This document shows, piece after piece, positions 21,286 through 35,900 of a stretch of DNA of 64,000 nt; position 1 is the stretch's first letter, and each line of letters starts with the position of its first letter. Below the pieces are notes generated by a model. The model ran no database searches. It was not told the DNA's origin and was given only the letters and a program-made list of their open reading frames with translations. The stretch covers positions 5,787,001 through 5,851,000 of the forward strand of contig NC_087073.1 in NCBI RefSeq assembly GCF_026151205.1, written 5' to 3'. The DNA comes from Bolinopsis microptera (Eukaryota; Ctenophora; Tentaculata; Lobata; Bolinopsidae). The translations under genes and the position numbers were made by a program.

Positions 21286-24117
21286 AGTTTAAAAACTCCA
21301 CTGAAGCAGCTTAGAGCGGACATAAAAATAGCTTAAAGGCTTAAGAGCTGCCATAATTAAAGTATTAATTGCTTGTAAGGTCTGCTTGCTGCTAATGTTT
21401 GATCATGATAATATGATAATTGGTATAGTTAGTTATTGTACTAACTGGACTTACTGTACTTTGATACTGCACTTATTGCACTTATTGCTACTTATACTAC
21501 TGCATCAACCATTTAGTTTTACGTATAATACATACCGTACAACGCAATATATGATAAATATAAAAATTGGTCGGCACATGCCTGACTGAAGGAGCTTCAT
21601 CTTCTGCGAAGGAGCACTTGTGATGCAATAAGATTTCACACGTTTATATGTCACATGGATAAGTGCTCACAAAGTGTGTTGTTAGTTTATAACACGGGTC
21701 AAGTACCAGTACAGCTCAGGTAACTACTTTACAAGTAAAACTGTACCGCATTGAAGTCGCTTGTAATTTGCGTTTCATACGTAAAAGACATGACTCTAAC
21801 TCTCATTTCATCTGCGTCAAAAGAATCAAATACAGGCTGAAACCCGACCTTACATAAAATTAGGCAGGCTTCTTTGAATTAATAGCGATTATCGGTCTTC
21901 GTTTCAAAGTTGTGAATTTAAAAACTAGTCTCGCCCCATTCCTTCATTAACCATCAAGTTTTGCTAACCCCTAATTTCCAGGAATGATATACACTGGCAC
22001 TCTTCCAAATAGGCGTGGCCCAGGGTGACAGAAGTTTTGGGGTGTTCTTCTGATAATGGAATCTGTTCCCCACAATTTCATGATAATTAGGGCTATCTTG
22101 GGATAGCGATGATAACAACTTAACAAGTGTTCCTTAAATTGGTGTTGTTGCAAAATGCAAACGTCATCGCCACTTAACAGATAAATTTATCGCCGTGATT
22201 ACTAGCCCCAGCACCGATTGTGGCACTTATTCGGGGTCAAGAATGTGATAGGAAACCCCCAAATTCGCACAGAAATTCCCTTAAGTGACTCACGTGATCA
22301 ATTGTGTGTGCCCGATTTTGCTGATGCAAATTTATCCGACTTCGGTGTTGATGTGAAGATGTCGCCATTGGAACCCTCTTCACAAGTACTGGAGACATTG
22401 TTCGGACAAGTGCCCGCCACTACTGACGGAGTTTTCGGCGGGGAGACACAATCGGAGGGGGAGGGCAGTAGAGTACAGTGTGTAATACAACAGTATACGT
22501 ATAAGTGTACTAACAATAGCCCACGTGACTCACCTCACCTGCAAGTCACCTGACGATCTGCCCTACAGATGCTCTAACTCTAATACAGCATAATCACGAC
22601 ACCCTCCCCCGATACAATAATCGCCCTGTGCGGCTTGTTAGCTAATGAGGGACCTTGCTCCTGTCACGTGGCCTGGACCTGCTCTCTGAGTGGTGGGGGC
22701 AGAGAGGTGAGGGGATCGTGGACACTAGGTTGAACAGGCCACGTGGGTAATAATAAGGACCCCTACAGAGAGGGACAGAGAGGGACAGCTCTTGAGCACA
22801 ACTTTCCCTCCCGTCTTGTGGAGCTCTTGTAATCTGCATAAGAGCTGACTAATGGTTTTAGTATCGTTCGTATGCAACCTATTTGCCGAATTAGCCGGGA
22901 CTTGTTTTCTGGGACTTTGGTGGAAGGGTCTCAGAGTGTTTAGGAAAGAAAACAACAATCGTCCCAGGCACAAAACCGTATTTGTTTTGCTGATGAATCT
23001 TTTATGAGACAAAACACCGATTTCTTATTCCAGAGCAGTTAAAAGGTTTTGTAATCAGAATAGGTATTTTAGATATATGCTCGTCAGACTCGTTCTCATT
23101 CTCATTCTCACTTCTAACTTTTTACATTTCAATAACACTCTTCCCAGTGTTACTGTTACACATTTCCAGACCTATCTCACTTTGACCTTCACTTGTTTGG
23201 CAACCACCAGCCAACTATTTGACTGGAGATGCAGGCGCCCACACCTAAATTACACGAGACTTGACCTCATATCGTGTGATCGTGGACCTGCGTAAATGTA
23301 GGCGGCCTCTGTTGTAGATGTCTGAGAGCGTGATGACATGAATGTCAAGGTCTACAGTTACCGGGGTGCTTCTATCCCGACATCATCCCGAAAGTGGAGG
23401 TACTCCGAGTGTTGTTGTTACTTGTTAGTCATATCGTGCAGGTCTTCTCTTATTTGATGGGGACCTTATTGGATAGATTTGTCAAATCACGATTGATACT
23501 TGTTTCATCACAATAGTTTGACAAATATTATACGTCAATCAAATGTCTATATTCCATCAAAGGGATGCTTTTTGTCAAATTCTCACCAAATCTATTTCGT
23601 TTGATCCTGAGGAATACTCAAGTTAAGTGTTAATTGATAGGCAGAGCTCGCTAATTGCTATCATTTGTTTTAGGAAGCAACAGTTATCAAGCTTGACAAA
23701 TTGCCCAAATTAGCACATACTTTATCGGCAAATTGGCTTTGATTGATCCCGGGTTTTTCAAGGGCCAACCTTACAACCTTGCTTGATCTCGAATCATTTA
23801 TATTCTCGCTCGTGCGGTTCATCTGTCACCTCTTACCTGCTTCCAACATACTGACGCTGAAACATAACAATGGTCAAGGTGCGAGGTATTATCTGTGTTC
23901 AAGGTGCGAGGTATTATCTGTGTTCAAGGAGGGGTTGCTTGATTTGTGCTAGTTATTGTCTTTCTGCTCCTCTTCCTGCCGGGTCAGATCACATGATCAA
24001 AATATTGCTGCTGTTCCGCTGTGTTCGTATTTAATTTGGGTACTTTGTAGCAAGATAGCTTCCGGGACCTTTGTCACACCATGTCCCACACCTAGGTGGA
24101 TGGGTGGGCTAGGTCGA

Positions 24118-24335
24118 ATTAGCAGCAGATCCTAGCTCCAGTCTAACAATCTGCAAACCTGATGTCGCTTCAGATTGTGCTCACCTCGTGTCTAGGTGGA
24201 ATTAGCTACAGTTACAGATCCTAGCTCCAGTCCACCAATCTGCACAGTTACAGCAACAGTTACAGATCCTAGCTCCAGTCCACTAATCTCCACAACCTGA
24301 TGTCGCTTCAGATTGTGCTCACTGTGTGTCTACAC
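24118..24335. repeat. Reshuffled local duplication
   Basis: cagatcctagctccagtc occurs three times and acctgatgtcgcttcagatt (followed by gtgctcac) twice. Gttacag filler units lie between them. It looks like a complex tandem duplication of about 100-170 bp. Confidence 0.8.
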
Positions 24336-25094
24336 TTCGAGTCAGGTCAGCTGACCCCATATTATCAGGAATTTGAAAGGATTCACATCTCTCTCTCTCT
24401 CTCACTACATCCCTCAACTCTAGAACTGCGTTTATTCTACCAACGTTTACGCTGTTACGTCCCACATTATGTTGCTCGCTACTCTGGTTGTAGTTTTTAA
24501 AAGTCTCGCCTCGATTTCCCGCAATATATCACTTTACTTGTCATCACTACCCTAGACTGTAAACTTTATTTTATCAGTATTACTGTTTTATACAGCTCAC
24601 TACTTTTTTTCTTGTCGTTTTGTTAAAGATCCTTTCCGGAGAGGAGCTTCCATTTATATGGATTTTGGCACCACACATTATTAATATGCATCCTTTTCCT
24701 TCTTTTGTTCAATGTATCCGTTATTAATAAGCGTTACCCCCTGGACGATCTGTTTGAGCCCGGTGCCACAATGCCCCGAAATATTCTACCCGGCTACCCC
24801 CTGCGAAGCATGACAAGCCTTATTGAATTGCTATCTCTCAGACTTGTTGGCCCTATTTACTCAGTGGAATTTTCGTCTATTCAGTACAGTCTGAACAAAT
24901 TGTAGCCTGCTAACGTTTGTCTTTATGTTTTATTAACATTTGTTTCCTCATGTCGAATTACCGTTACATATTTGTACCGTCTCAGTCTAACACTTGATCT
25001 AGATTCTAGCGTGCCTAACACCTGTTTACTTACTCACCTGTTTACTTACTGTTTACTTACTGACCCGGGACATCGTGTAGCCCTCCACGGTTGC

Positions 25095-25108
25095 GTTTCC
25101 ATGGCAAC
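25095..25108. promoter_or_regulatory. RFX X-box-like palindrome upstream of the HES-like gene
   Basis: gtttccatggcaac fits the X-box pattern GTNNCC-AT-RGNAAC bound by RFX-family winged-helix factors. It lies 283 bp 5' of the HES-like start codon. Function is inferred from the motif only. Confidence 0.4.
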
Positions 25109-25390
25109 GGGAGCTATCGACTACCAACTCACCAGACTGTTACCTCAGACTGCATCTCAAAAAACAATTACACCGGACTGTGAAACCATTGCAAGTGGAG
25201 AGCGCACTTTTGTAGATTTATAGTAAAAAAGACAAACTAACGACTTTAAATGCAGCTGACAAAAAGTAGAGGAAGTTGCTCTTACAAAACCTACAAATGA
25301 CAACTAATTTTACCCAACATTTTAGATGAGAAAATATTCGGCAGTTTTCACTAACAACTCTTATACCTTATAGCAAGGCCGATACTAGAC

Positions 25391-27779
25391 ATGCAGAATT
25401 CTATGGAGATAGGGACAACCAACCAGCACTTTGGAGCTCGAGTCAAGGTAAATATATCCTTCATCTACCCAGCCTCACAGTGTAGCATGGGTCCCATACC
25501 AAGTATTTTCAGATATTTTACTTTTATCTTCAAGATTTACACCGAGCTAGACCACCGCCGCTGAGTTGTGATCTTCATTTGTTCTCACCTCGTTGTCCGT
25601 GAACACTAAGCTGTGAAATTGAGTCCTTTGAAGTGCGCCCTACCTACAAGTTCTTTGCCTGTAGATTGTTTGTGAAGATTGGGCGATTTTAGGAGCAAGC
25701 TGTACAATGTACTATTTGTGTCACGTGTCAAAACAAATCCCTTTCGCCGCCTCGACACTCAACATTCCCACCATTGCTTAGTACTTGTTCTCTTTAACAA
25801 TAACTTGCCCCCAAATTGCTAAATATGTTTCAAAATTCCCACCTGAAACATCTTTAACACGCCTTGGTGAGACATGTGATGAATATTGAGTAGAAGGAGA
25901 CAAGGGGCTAAATAATTTGGTAGCTCTTCTCACCAATAACTGTTTCTAATTGTCCGTGATAATCGAATTTAAATCGGAACCTCTTCGCTCTTGAGCACGG
26001 CTAATAGAGCCCTGAGGGTTGTTCTGATTCTTAAAAACAAGTGCACGATGACTCAATGCTCATAATCATCACCTAATTGTTCACTTAGCGGGTTCTGAGT
26101 GGATTGTGATTGGTGTAGAATGATATGGGGCCTAGTTTAAAGAAACTAGCATGAGCATGGTAACTAAGTTGAGAGAGAGAGAGCCAGGACCCTCTGCCTC
26201 AATTGTATTGAAGAGTACATTGTACGGGCGGTATAAAGATCACTAGCCGACTTGTTGGAGAAGTAAAAGTTTCAATCGCTGACCTGCTGAGCACAACTAT
26301 TGTCAGATCCTTGCTAGCCTGATCCCCAGCAAATATTCACCATAATTCACAACATTGTACTTGTGGGCTAGTACTCAGGGGCGAGAGTACTCAGTATGGC
26401 AGTGGTCCGAATCAGGCACATGACAAGTTCTAGAAAATAGAGCCCACGTGCTCAATGTTCTTTTAGATCGTGGTTGGATTTCGTGAGCTGTGTGCCTCAC
26501 CGGATCCCAAACAAAGACCCCATACACAAAGACTCATGACCTCATCATTCTGGAGAACCATAAAACATTCTGTCTGTGACGTCATGTCCGAGACTGATTA
26601 AAAACATGCGGTTAATCAGAGCCCAGACGTAATACAGTAGAGTTTCAACAATTCAACCTGTTGTAATACCCATGATAATCACAACTGCACCTTCAGGACA
26701 AGAAGACAAACAAGCGACAGGAGAAGATCCAGGAGAAGTTGAGGAAGCTGCAGGAGGTGATGCCGAGCAGCGGGGAGTGTGGTGGGGACCCCCTCAGGTT
26801 AGCCGTGCAGCATCTCCAGGCTACCCGGGAGAAGAGACGACAACTCAACGCTTACTACCAACAAGGTACGGGACACAGCCGGGCTCAGTTATTGTATATC
26901 TTGTTTTGATTAATTAGATCTGAGAGGGGTCCTTTTTCACGTGTTTGTATTCATAACAGTGTACAGTGAGTGAGTGACTCTACCTTTTAAGTGATACCAG
27001 CCACTGCTAAAATCGAATGAACTAGCCATTATCTATTAAACAAAGCTAACAGTCCATGTTTCAGGAGGACAGCAGTGGGCGACCCCGCACCACACCAACT
27101 ACACAGCCGGCTACACAGACAGTGTCAGAGATGTTAACAGGATGATGGTTAACAACCCCACTCTCAGCAACAACGTCAGAGCTAACATCGCTCAATTCGT
27201 CTCCCACAAGCAAGGTATGCTTTCTGAATGTCTAGCAGGACTCAGCAGAAATTCCATATTTTTTACAAATTACATCATGGCACTTTTCCATTGGAAAGGC
27301 TTCCAGTGATAGTATTAGTGCTGATTTTGAAAAGTTAAAGATAGTGTTGACATTGAGACCACGTTCTCACAAAGTTTAAACCCCAAGAAAATAAGAAACC
27401 ACTTGTAGTTATACTGACAAGCTAGAAGCGGTAAAGCTGACAACTATACTGACAACTCTGACTTACTCCGCAAGTCCCACACGAACAACAACTTATTTTA
27501 ACACCCTTGTTTAATAATCACTGCAGCACCTGGAATTCTGAGGAACCACTTCCAAGTCAAACTATTTACACTAAAACAAAACACTAACAATATAATTCCC
27601 TAGAGTACAACCGGAGGTCCCCCGGAGGAGGTATGAGCCAGCTAGGGTTCGAAGGGTCCCCTGTTCAAACTAACCCTAACCTGCGCTACAACTTCTACTA
27701 CCCTCCTACAAACTCCTCCTCCTCGCCCCAGATCCAACACGCTCCTTCTACTCCCTATACTTACTGGAAACCATGGTAA
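25391..27779 (+). CDS. HES-like bHLH-Orange transcriptional repressor ending in WKPW
   Basis: Four exons: 25391-25447, 26697-26865, 27065-27214 and 27604-27779, in phases 0, 1 and 1, giving 183 residues. Residues about 17-75 form a short basic region and helix-loop-helix (NKRQEKIQEKLRKLQEVMP, loop, DPLRLAVQHLQATREKR). Exon 3 carries an Orange-type helix pair (GYTDSVRDVNRMM ... RANIAQFVSHK). The protein ends YTYWKPW-stop, matching the C-terminal WRPW-type tetrapeptide by which Hairy/E(spl)/HES proteins recruit Groucho/TLE. The basic region is odd: it lacks the proline and most of the EKRRRxRIN residues usual for HES, so DNA binding may be altered. It is shorter than many HES proteins, with a Pro/Ser/Tyr-rich C-terminal third. 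Expected role: nuclear repressor, possibly a Notch target. Confidence 0.85.
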
Positions 27780-29940
27780 CATGCTGTACCACCTGGTACT
27801 GGTACTGGCATTGTACCGGTAATACCACCTTCCTGCTCTGAGATCGAGACAATACCGTCATACGACCTGACCCAAATCAGATCTATCTAACCAGACGGAA
27901 CATTAAAGGCAGCGACAATTATCTTACTAGAGTTATCGGTGTCAGGGGAAGGCTTCATTGACGAAAGCGGCCCCAGAAAGCGTTATACCGATGGACAAGC
28001 ACACACGGCACCGTGAAGATGTGGTGGTAAAGTTAACAATATTACCATATATGGGCATCACGTGTAACATACTCAGCCACAAACTTAACCAGACTCGCAG
28101 GACTAAGCTAGTTATGTTGAAGTGATTATAATTTATACCTCCAACGAGGGCTTATGTGCTTATATATAGCCCTGACAAAGCTTAATCCTGATATGTTTCT
28201 TGTAGCTGTCCTCAGTAATGTGACAGACGAATAGGTCGCTATTTCTGCAAAACAGAGGTCACTTCAAGGATCATTTTTCAGACTTGTTGGATTTCTTTGA
28301 ACATTAACAAATGAACAAAAAATATGATATTATGAAATATTAACCAGCTTTCATTGAAAATTAATTGCTGATTTCTTTTATGAGAATGAACTCAGAAAAT
28401 GTTATGTATTTATGATAATATCACATTGAGTTTTAAATTTTTATCAAGTACGGATTTTCTTTGGCTAAGTTGCCTGAAAATTACTTTGTCATATTTCAAA
28501 ATTTTGCTTTTGAAGTTAGCCAGAGGCCATAAAAATAAGATACAAGAATTTAGTATTTAACATACCTCATAATAATGAATTTACATGTTGAAATATCTTT
28601 ACGATAAATATAATATAATTATAATAATTAACATCGTAATGGCCATCAGTGATCACGTCCGACTCGTTTAATTCCATTTCAAAATTTAAATGGATGTTGT
28701 CAATATTGCACTGCACTCGTGATTGAAAACTGAAGGCATTATCCGAGGGCATAATTTGGTGACACTCACCAGTCTTCTTAAGCTTTAATACTTTAATAGG
28801 CGGCGATAATACGAATATGGGATTTCTGACGCGTCGCTAATTACTCAATTAGTCCTCGATGAATAAAATGGAAACAATTTATGTAGGATTTAATTTTACC
28901 AATTGGACATTTCCTTAACGGCGACGGGACGGACGTAATCACCACAGAAATAGTGGGATATTACTATTAGGAATTAGTGGCGCCGCTGGTTTTCAAATGG
29001 CACTAGCCATAACGGTAATCTTTCAAAATACCTTTTACCAAATATCTCTTGCAACACCCAGTGACAACTATGTTAAGAAAAGACACTGTGCACTAGAACA
29101 ATGCACCAGAACAATGCACTAGAAAAATGCACTAAACAATACAATCTCCTCTCTTTCAACTTTAGCAGGGATTGACAACATCTGTTATGATTTATTGACC
29201 TGAACACCATTACCATGGTTACATCCATAACCATGATCACTTCAAGTTTGACTTATCGATCTATAAATATTTACAAAATAACACACAACGTAACAAAATT
29301 CAACAATTTTCCCACAAACCAAATACTTAAATTTTAAATCTAAATTGCGTGTATTTCAGTGTTGGAGTCCATAATTTTCGATCCGTTCAAACTTTAAAAC
29401 CATGCTTCAAATTATTAAAACTGGTTAGAATCTCTTAATTAACATGACATTTAATACGCTAAATCTAAAACCTTAACAAACTAAGCTTTATGTTATAATT
29501 GTTAATAAGATACTTCCTTGAGCACTAGTAATTGCGATACGGATTGGGCACAATAAAAGCTGAACTGCGATTTTATGAGGGTGGAGGGTTGAAATTCCGA
29601 AAATGCCCAATTATAAATTTAAAATCTATTGGCACTCCTGAGGAGTTGTAACCGGTGAAGTGGGTTAAAAAACTTCAGAATAACTTATAACTTACTTATA
29701 ACTTAGGTAAAAACTAAAATGTTTATAGTTTACATGCATTGCAAGGTTCCGGATTTCAGGTATATTAAGTCAAGGCTTTACTCAGGGATGTTGACCGGTT
29801 CATTAAAATCTACAATATGTTCACACAGCAGCAGCCGTGAACAAATCACAATCTTACGAGCTGATTCAAGTTAATCAGAAGAGTTCAAAACTTGTATCTC
29901 ACATTTTTACATTTAAAGTTAGCAACAAAAACCCGATCTG
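27780..29940. other. Gene-free stretch between the convergent HES-like and ATOS genes
   Basis: The two genes point at each other, so this holds both 3' untranslated regions. It is AT-rich, with a palindromic taccatggtta cluster near 29212. No coding exon was recognised. Confidence 0.5.
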
Positions 29941-32900
29941 CTAGGAGGATCTTTTGGTTTTGCTGATAGTAGAGTAGCGGGGGTTGCTTGGTATGCAGTT
30001 TTCTGTGACCATGGTCGTGCCAGTCCCTCCCGAGTCACTGTCTGAGCTGTCGATAGTGCTAGTTCCTCTGACAAACAGCAGTCTGATCTCGGTGTGCAGG
30101 TAAACTCGTGAGGACCTTCCTGAAACCCAAACGTTTGTAAGTTTTTAAACAGACGCTTCTTACTACTGAACAGACATTTGATAACTTTACAGTTTTACAC
30201 TGCCGGTTACACTTGGACCGAGTAACGTGTTCACACGTTAACTGTAATTTTAACATGAGCTATGTAGCAGCCTTTGATATTCTGCCGACCTCCGGCAAAT
30301 TCAGTCACGTCTATATTTGATCTGTCAAAAAAACGATATTTGCATTTAATTTGAAGCGCTCTAAATGTAAGAGCGCTAAAGGGTCTTAAATTCAGCGAAT
30401 CCCGCAAGTAATCATAAAAGTCTAACTCTACTGTTAAAAAGAGAGAAGCTTTAGGTTACACGCTCACCTGACATGAGTCTGAAGTGAAGATGATACTGAA
30501 GAGTCTTGTTTCCTTTAGCCGTCATTGCGTGTATCCTCTGTCGGATAAAAGTCTGGGACCGGGGCGGCATGTCCCTCACGTCATACGGAACCAGGAAGAT
30601 CCGGATCACTGAGTTTTCAGGATCGAATATGGTGGCCTGTATCCGACCTTGTTTTGATAGCTGATAACCGTTTGTGCCACAAGTGTCCAGTTTTACACAT
30701 CCTGCATAGGGTGAAGGGCAGTACTGGTCTGAAAAGTTGTAGAAGTTGCCGACAAAAGGTAAAGTGATGGCGGGGGAGGAAAACAGTCCTGAGACGCTCA
30801 TCTTGAATTTAAACCCTGGAATACTACCACATGGGGTGAATCTGTCTTTGAGGATATTCTCTTCAAATGAGCCAAGCAAACAATTTCTATTTGCGTTTAG
30901 CACTATTCGTCCATTGATTTTTCTGTCACCTCGACAACAAGATTTTCTGTAAAGGACTGGGCTTGACAGCAGAGGGAGACTTGTGCTGCGTTTGAAGGAG
31001 GGTTTGTCCAAGAAAGGGTTTCCATGCCAACTGGCTCGCACGTCTTCTTTTGAGGAGTAACTATGATTGTGAGGGAGACATTTGTCTTCGAACTCGTCCT
31101 CCTCCTCCCCCTTCTCCTCTATACAGAGCGAGGAGGACCTTCTCTGAGAACTCTTGTACAGGGTGAATTTCATGGGACTGTCAAACTTTATGGGACTGAA
31201 GTTGAGAGACTCGAGTGGTTCTGGTGTCTTGGAGCGACTGGAAGAGGGAGTGGGAGATGAGGAGAGAACACGTGGTCTCACTGGTGGCTTGTAGCTGAAT
31301 TTGGGTGGAGAGGACACTGTGAACATGTCAGACAGGGGCCAGGGGTAGGGGGTACTGCGGAAAGGGGCCGTGGTTTCCGTGAGGCTGTGCTGAGGAGAGT
31401 TGTAAGGGGTGGGGGATAGTGATATGGGAGTGAAAGTGGAGGAACTGGCTGAGGGAAATATATCAGAATCTAGAGAGGACTCGTCTCCTATGAAAAACTT
31501 AGGAGAGCTGGAAGATGCTCGGTAACCTCTGCTGCTCGATACAGAAGATTGGTAACTGCTGTTTGGTGAGTATATGCCAGAGTCGTGCAAAGGGTCATAT
31601 TTTCTGAAACTGGTTCCGGGTGATAAGATGCACGCATCACCACTACCATTTCTGACTGGAACACGATCCGTCCCCATATCTGTGAACAGTCTTTTCTTGA
31701 CCTGTTGCGAGCAGGTGGATGGTGATTTGACGGTAGGAGATTTCATCCTTGGTTTCACTCCGTTCTCTGGTGAGAGATTCAGCTTTTCGCCAAAATTCGC
31801 CTTTGATTTTCTTAACTGGTCTGAAATTGGGCTGCAGTTACAAAACATTGTTCTATAATGTCACTATCATTTACATCCTAGTCTAATTAACCATAAAGCA
31901 CACTCGGTTGTTATTAGGTATGTACACGCACTGATATAAACAGAGAAGGCTATTTTTGGAAATTTCTGCAAATATAGCAAATTTAATCTGACGTGTGCGC
32001 GGAGTCATCTAACATTGTGTCACGCGCGCGCTCCATGACACGTAAGTCCACGGCAACAAATTTGTAACCAAAGCAAATAAGTTGACCCAATTATGCGCGT
32101 GACTCTCACCACTAACGAACTATACCGTTATCAGTAGTTGTAAATTGGCACCTGGATTAGTGTCTGGTAGATGTAGTGTAGATCTGGGCAGTGACTTGAC
32201 CTCCACAACCAAGCATTTATCTTCCCCAACAGTCACTATCGGAAACCTGTGTTCATCGGGCGTTCCTTTAAACTCCAAATTTTCATCAGAGTTGATGCTG
32301 AAATGAGAGTTTGGATATATTCTCAGTAACACATACCATTTCTTCTAAACAAGCATAATCACATGGATATATTGCAACAGTATTGCATAATTAACAGGGC
32401 TGTTTATCATGTGATATGGTCGTGACATTTTGCGTGGTCTTGTGTGAGTTATGCTGAATGCATGTCTTAATATTGAGAACTGCACGGGTTCAATTATCTC
32501 ACTAATTTGAAGAATGGAACGTCTTCTACTTTATACTTAGTGTTGAGTAATGGTTAAATGTTAATACTCGTGTCGCCCACAAACCATCTGTGCTATAACC
32601 AAGGCGTAATGACTTTTCCTAATTGTGATAATATAATATATCAGCTGTAATACCAAAACATTTCAATTTATATGCTTGATGAATCATGTAATAAAAGCGA
32701 TTAAACGCACACGAATGCCTTGCGCCTACATAAGAACGAATATTATGAGTGATAAGCTTATCATATTACAAAACCCTTCATGACGCGTACCAATACCTGT
32801 TGATGTGTTTGCGTTTGTATTTCTTTGCACTAATACAATAATGATATATACACGATATTTCAGTAAATAACATCATCTCATTAAAAGCAAACAGCCTTAG

Positions 32901-35900
32901 AGACACACTTCCGGCCTTATCTACTCAGCGTTTAAATTGGTCTTGTGCACTAATTAAGAGACAAGTTTAAATTACAGTCGTGACGTTGGGTTCAAAGAAT
33001 CAAGGATGATGTGCGTATTTGTGCGGATTTTTGTGCATCAAAATAAATTTTAGACATTCTACAATCTACTGACTACTGGGTCTGAATACACGAGAGCTGA
33101 CGTAAGATGTGGCTGTATGTAAGATAGTTACGTTAAATCGAGACAGACTGGTTTGTTAAACAGTGTAATATATTCTGCTAACATTGGTAGGCAAGATACA
33201 CAGTTGACGCCTGGATAGTGGATATATTATATTTATAACATAACATAGCAGCTGTACTCGTGTACAGCTGATAGAAAAAGTAAATGTGTTACTAAAACAA
33301 CTACACTGATTACCATGACAACTACACTGCACTGGTTACCATGACAACTACACAGGTTAGCATGATATTCATATTAGTTACCATGGACATTATTATAGTT
33401 ACCTGTATGACACATTAGCAGGAAAGTGGCCCCGAGAAGAAGAAAGCCAGGCTGATAGCTGTGAGAAATGTAGATGTGAATGTAATGCTTGTAACAGCAG
33501 TTTCCTCCCCCCTCCTTGCTGCGTCCTGTAATACCCAATCATCACTTTTATTGCTGAAAAATTAAACCAGGTATATATAAAATCCTGAATTAGGTACTCG
33601 CTTCTTTCGGAAGTTTGAGGAGAGACTCAAAAGTCAGGCACTAAAAATAGAAATGTCTTCAGTTCCTTAAGATTATAACCATTTACTCAACAAACGTCAT
33701 GATTATTTCCGGAATTCTAGCATTTCGTAGAAAAGTAACTTTATCGCTCTATTAAATCATGCGTAATTTAAATCAATACTTTAAAATTTTATTGAGCAGA
33801 ATGAAAAGAATGTTCGACGAATTTTTCTGTAGAACCTAAGTAAAAATTAAATAAAACAATCTCTGAGTGATGCCATGACGAGTCTTATGAATAATAATAA
33901 GTGTAATAAGTATACTATACATAATAAGTATACTATACATACTACAAAGCCGCTTACAACTCAGAACTTATTGAAGTATTTCTTGGATGGCGCTGTATGG
34001 TGTAATTCATCATTGGAATTGCAGCTAACATTGTTTAAAGGTGCGGGTATCAGTTACAGGGTATCAGTTACCTGTGTTTTATTGTAACCCTGCATTCCAC
34101 TGCATCATTACTGGAGTTTATTGGCACACAGTTTACACTTAAATACACTTATAATACACTCAAATACATGACGTCATATCAAAATAAAACTACAAAATTA
34201 AAGACTCTAGTCTACAGAGTTAGATTCAATACTGTAGCTGTACGTGAAATTCCTGGCAATCCATCTGAATTCCACATCCAGTAATTATATAGGGCTCAAT
34301 GTTAGAGCCTCCGGGATACACTGAACAACGTACTGGACGTTCATATTACACTACTACATTACTAGTAAATATTATGTATATCGCCTGCTGTAAGTTTTAT
34401 TATATCTACCGTAGTCGATATATATATTAATACATGCCATGGTGCAAGGCTACACTAACAGTAACAGTTGTTACCATGACAACAGTTGACTGGTTGCCAT
34501 GGTAATAACACTGACTAACAGTGCCAACTACTACACTGGTTATTAATAAAACAGTTATATAACAGCAGCAACATACCCCGCATGTTCAAGTTTGATCTCC
34601 CACCGTTCCAGAAGGAGCAGCTCAGCCCCAGGTGACACTTGAGTAGACTCCCCATCAAATGAGAGATGTGAGGCCACAGTGTCCAGGTAGATGGTGGTGT
34701 CGTGCCCCATCAGCAGCGGGGTCAGGGTCTCTTCTAGTTCTGATAGACGCTGACACTGAGGGAGAGGGTTAGTAGGATGATAATGTGCTGTTGTATGGTA
34801 CATTAATGTACATTGTACATTATGGTACATTGTGTGGTACATTAATCACTGTTTTGTTTACTTTGTGTAGTGCACAATGCACATGCTGCACTTTCTGATC
34901 AAAATACCGTTCTTAATGAATTGCAAGGGTGTAATCTTAGATACGTTGGCTACAAACACTTCAATATATTAGTAATGAACCCGAATAAAAATTTAAGCCG
35001 GAAACGTGGGGAGAAATAGCTAAAGTTCTGCCGGGTTGGGATAATGCCACAAACTTTTCACCATGTGATAGTTTAAATAAGTTACAACTTAGACGGATTA
35101 CTGTCAAGTTAAACAAACATACCCACGGATACACATCTAACTTTGCAAGGTTACAGTGACTTACAGTTACTTTTAACAACCAAATTAGTGTGCGTTTGGT
35201 TGGTGGGCATACTAAAGATGGTAACATCACAATTTGTTTACTAAATTCAAAGGAAACACACCACGTGTTAATAGAGTGTCTTTAAGTTTTAACACCTCCA
35301 TCTTATTTTGCCATAGTAAAAGGTTTGAAACAGTTTAACCTTGCAAATCCCAACAACCGCACAATCTCTTCTAACCTGGTACAGGATCCCTGTGATCTCT
35401 AATTAAATACTTTTTGATCGCTAAACATCTACCATGTTAATTAAAAGATGACGACAGCATTACAGGGTTGCTAAGCGCAAATGTTTTACCTAATATGGGC
35501 ATAAACCTCAGTTCTATTATAGTGGCTTAAGTGACAGTGTAATTTGTAAAATCGACGCTTTTATATAGTTTATCAGGCATCTGGCATACTCGTGGTATAA
35601 AGATCATAATGCAAATATAATACCTACTTTTTACATAATTATAATAATACAATATGCTATATATTATATACCCATATATAATACCCATAATATGTTATGC
35701 GTTAGCCCTACATAAGAAGTAGATTTGAACCATCGGATTTTTGTAATTATAGTCTTATAGGCCGTGTGATTCTATTTGCCATATTATAAGTTATAACGTA
35801 GCAAACCCGATTCAGTTAGATTTATGTATAATAATAGAGTAAAAAAACCATCTCATTTTACCGGTCATTGGATGTCAACATCTTGATGTACAATTTTGTA

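Larger units (their letters stand above)
21286..25390. other. Gene-free stretch upstream of the HES-like gene
   Basis: It contains a 27-bp duplication (caaggtgcgaggtattatct) at 23874-23930 and a block of reshuffled duplications at 24118-24335. Open frames at 22218-22553 and 24705-25223 have no recognisable domain or codon pattern. The last few hundred bases should hold the HES-like promoter; an X-box-like site lies at 25095-25108. Confidence 0.45.

Noticed and set aside
22218-22553. 111-codon plus-strand ORF
   Set aside because: No domain, no splice context, no resemblance to a family; an equally long frame exists on the other strand.
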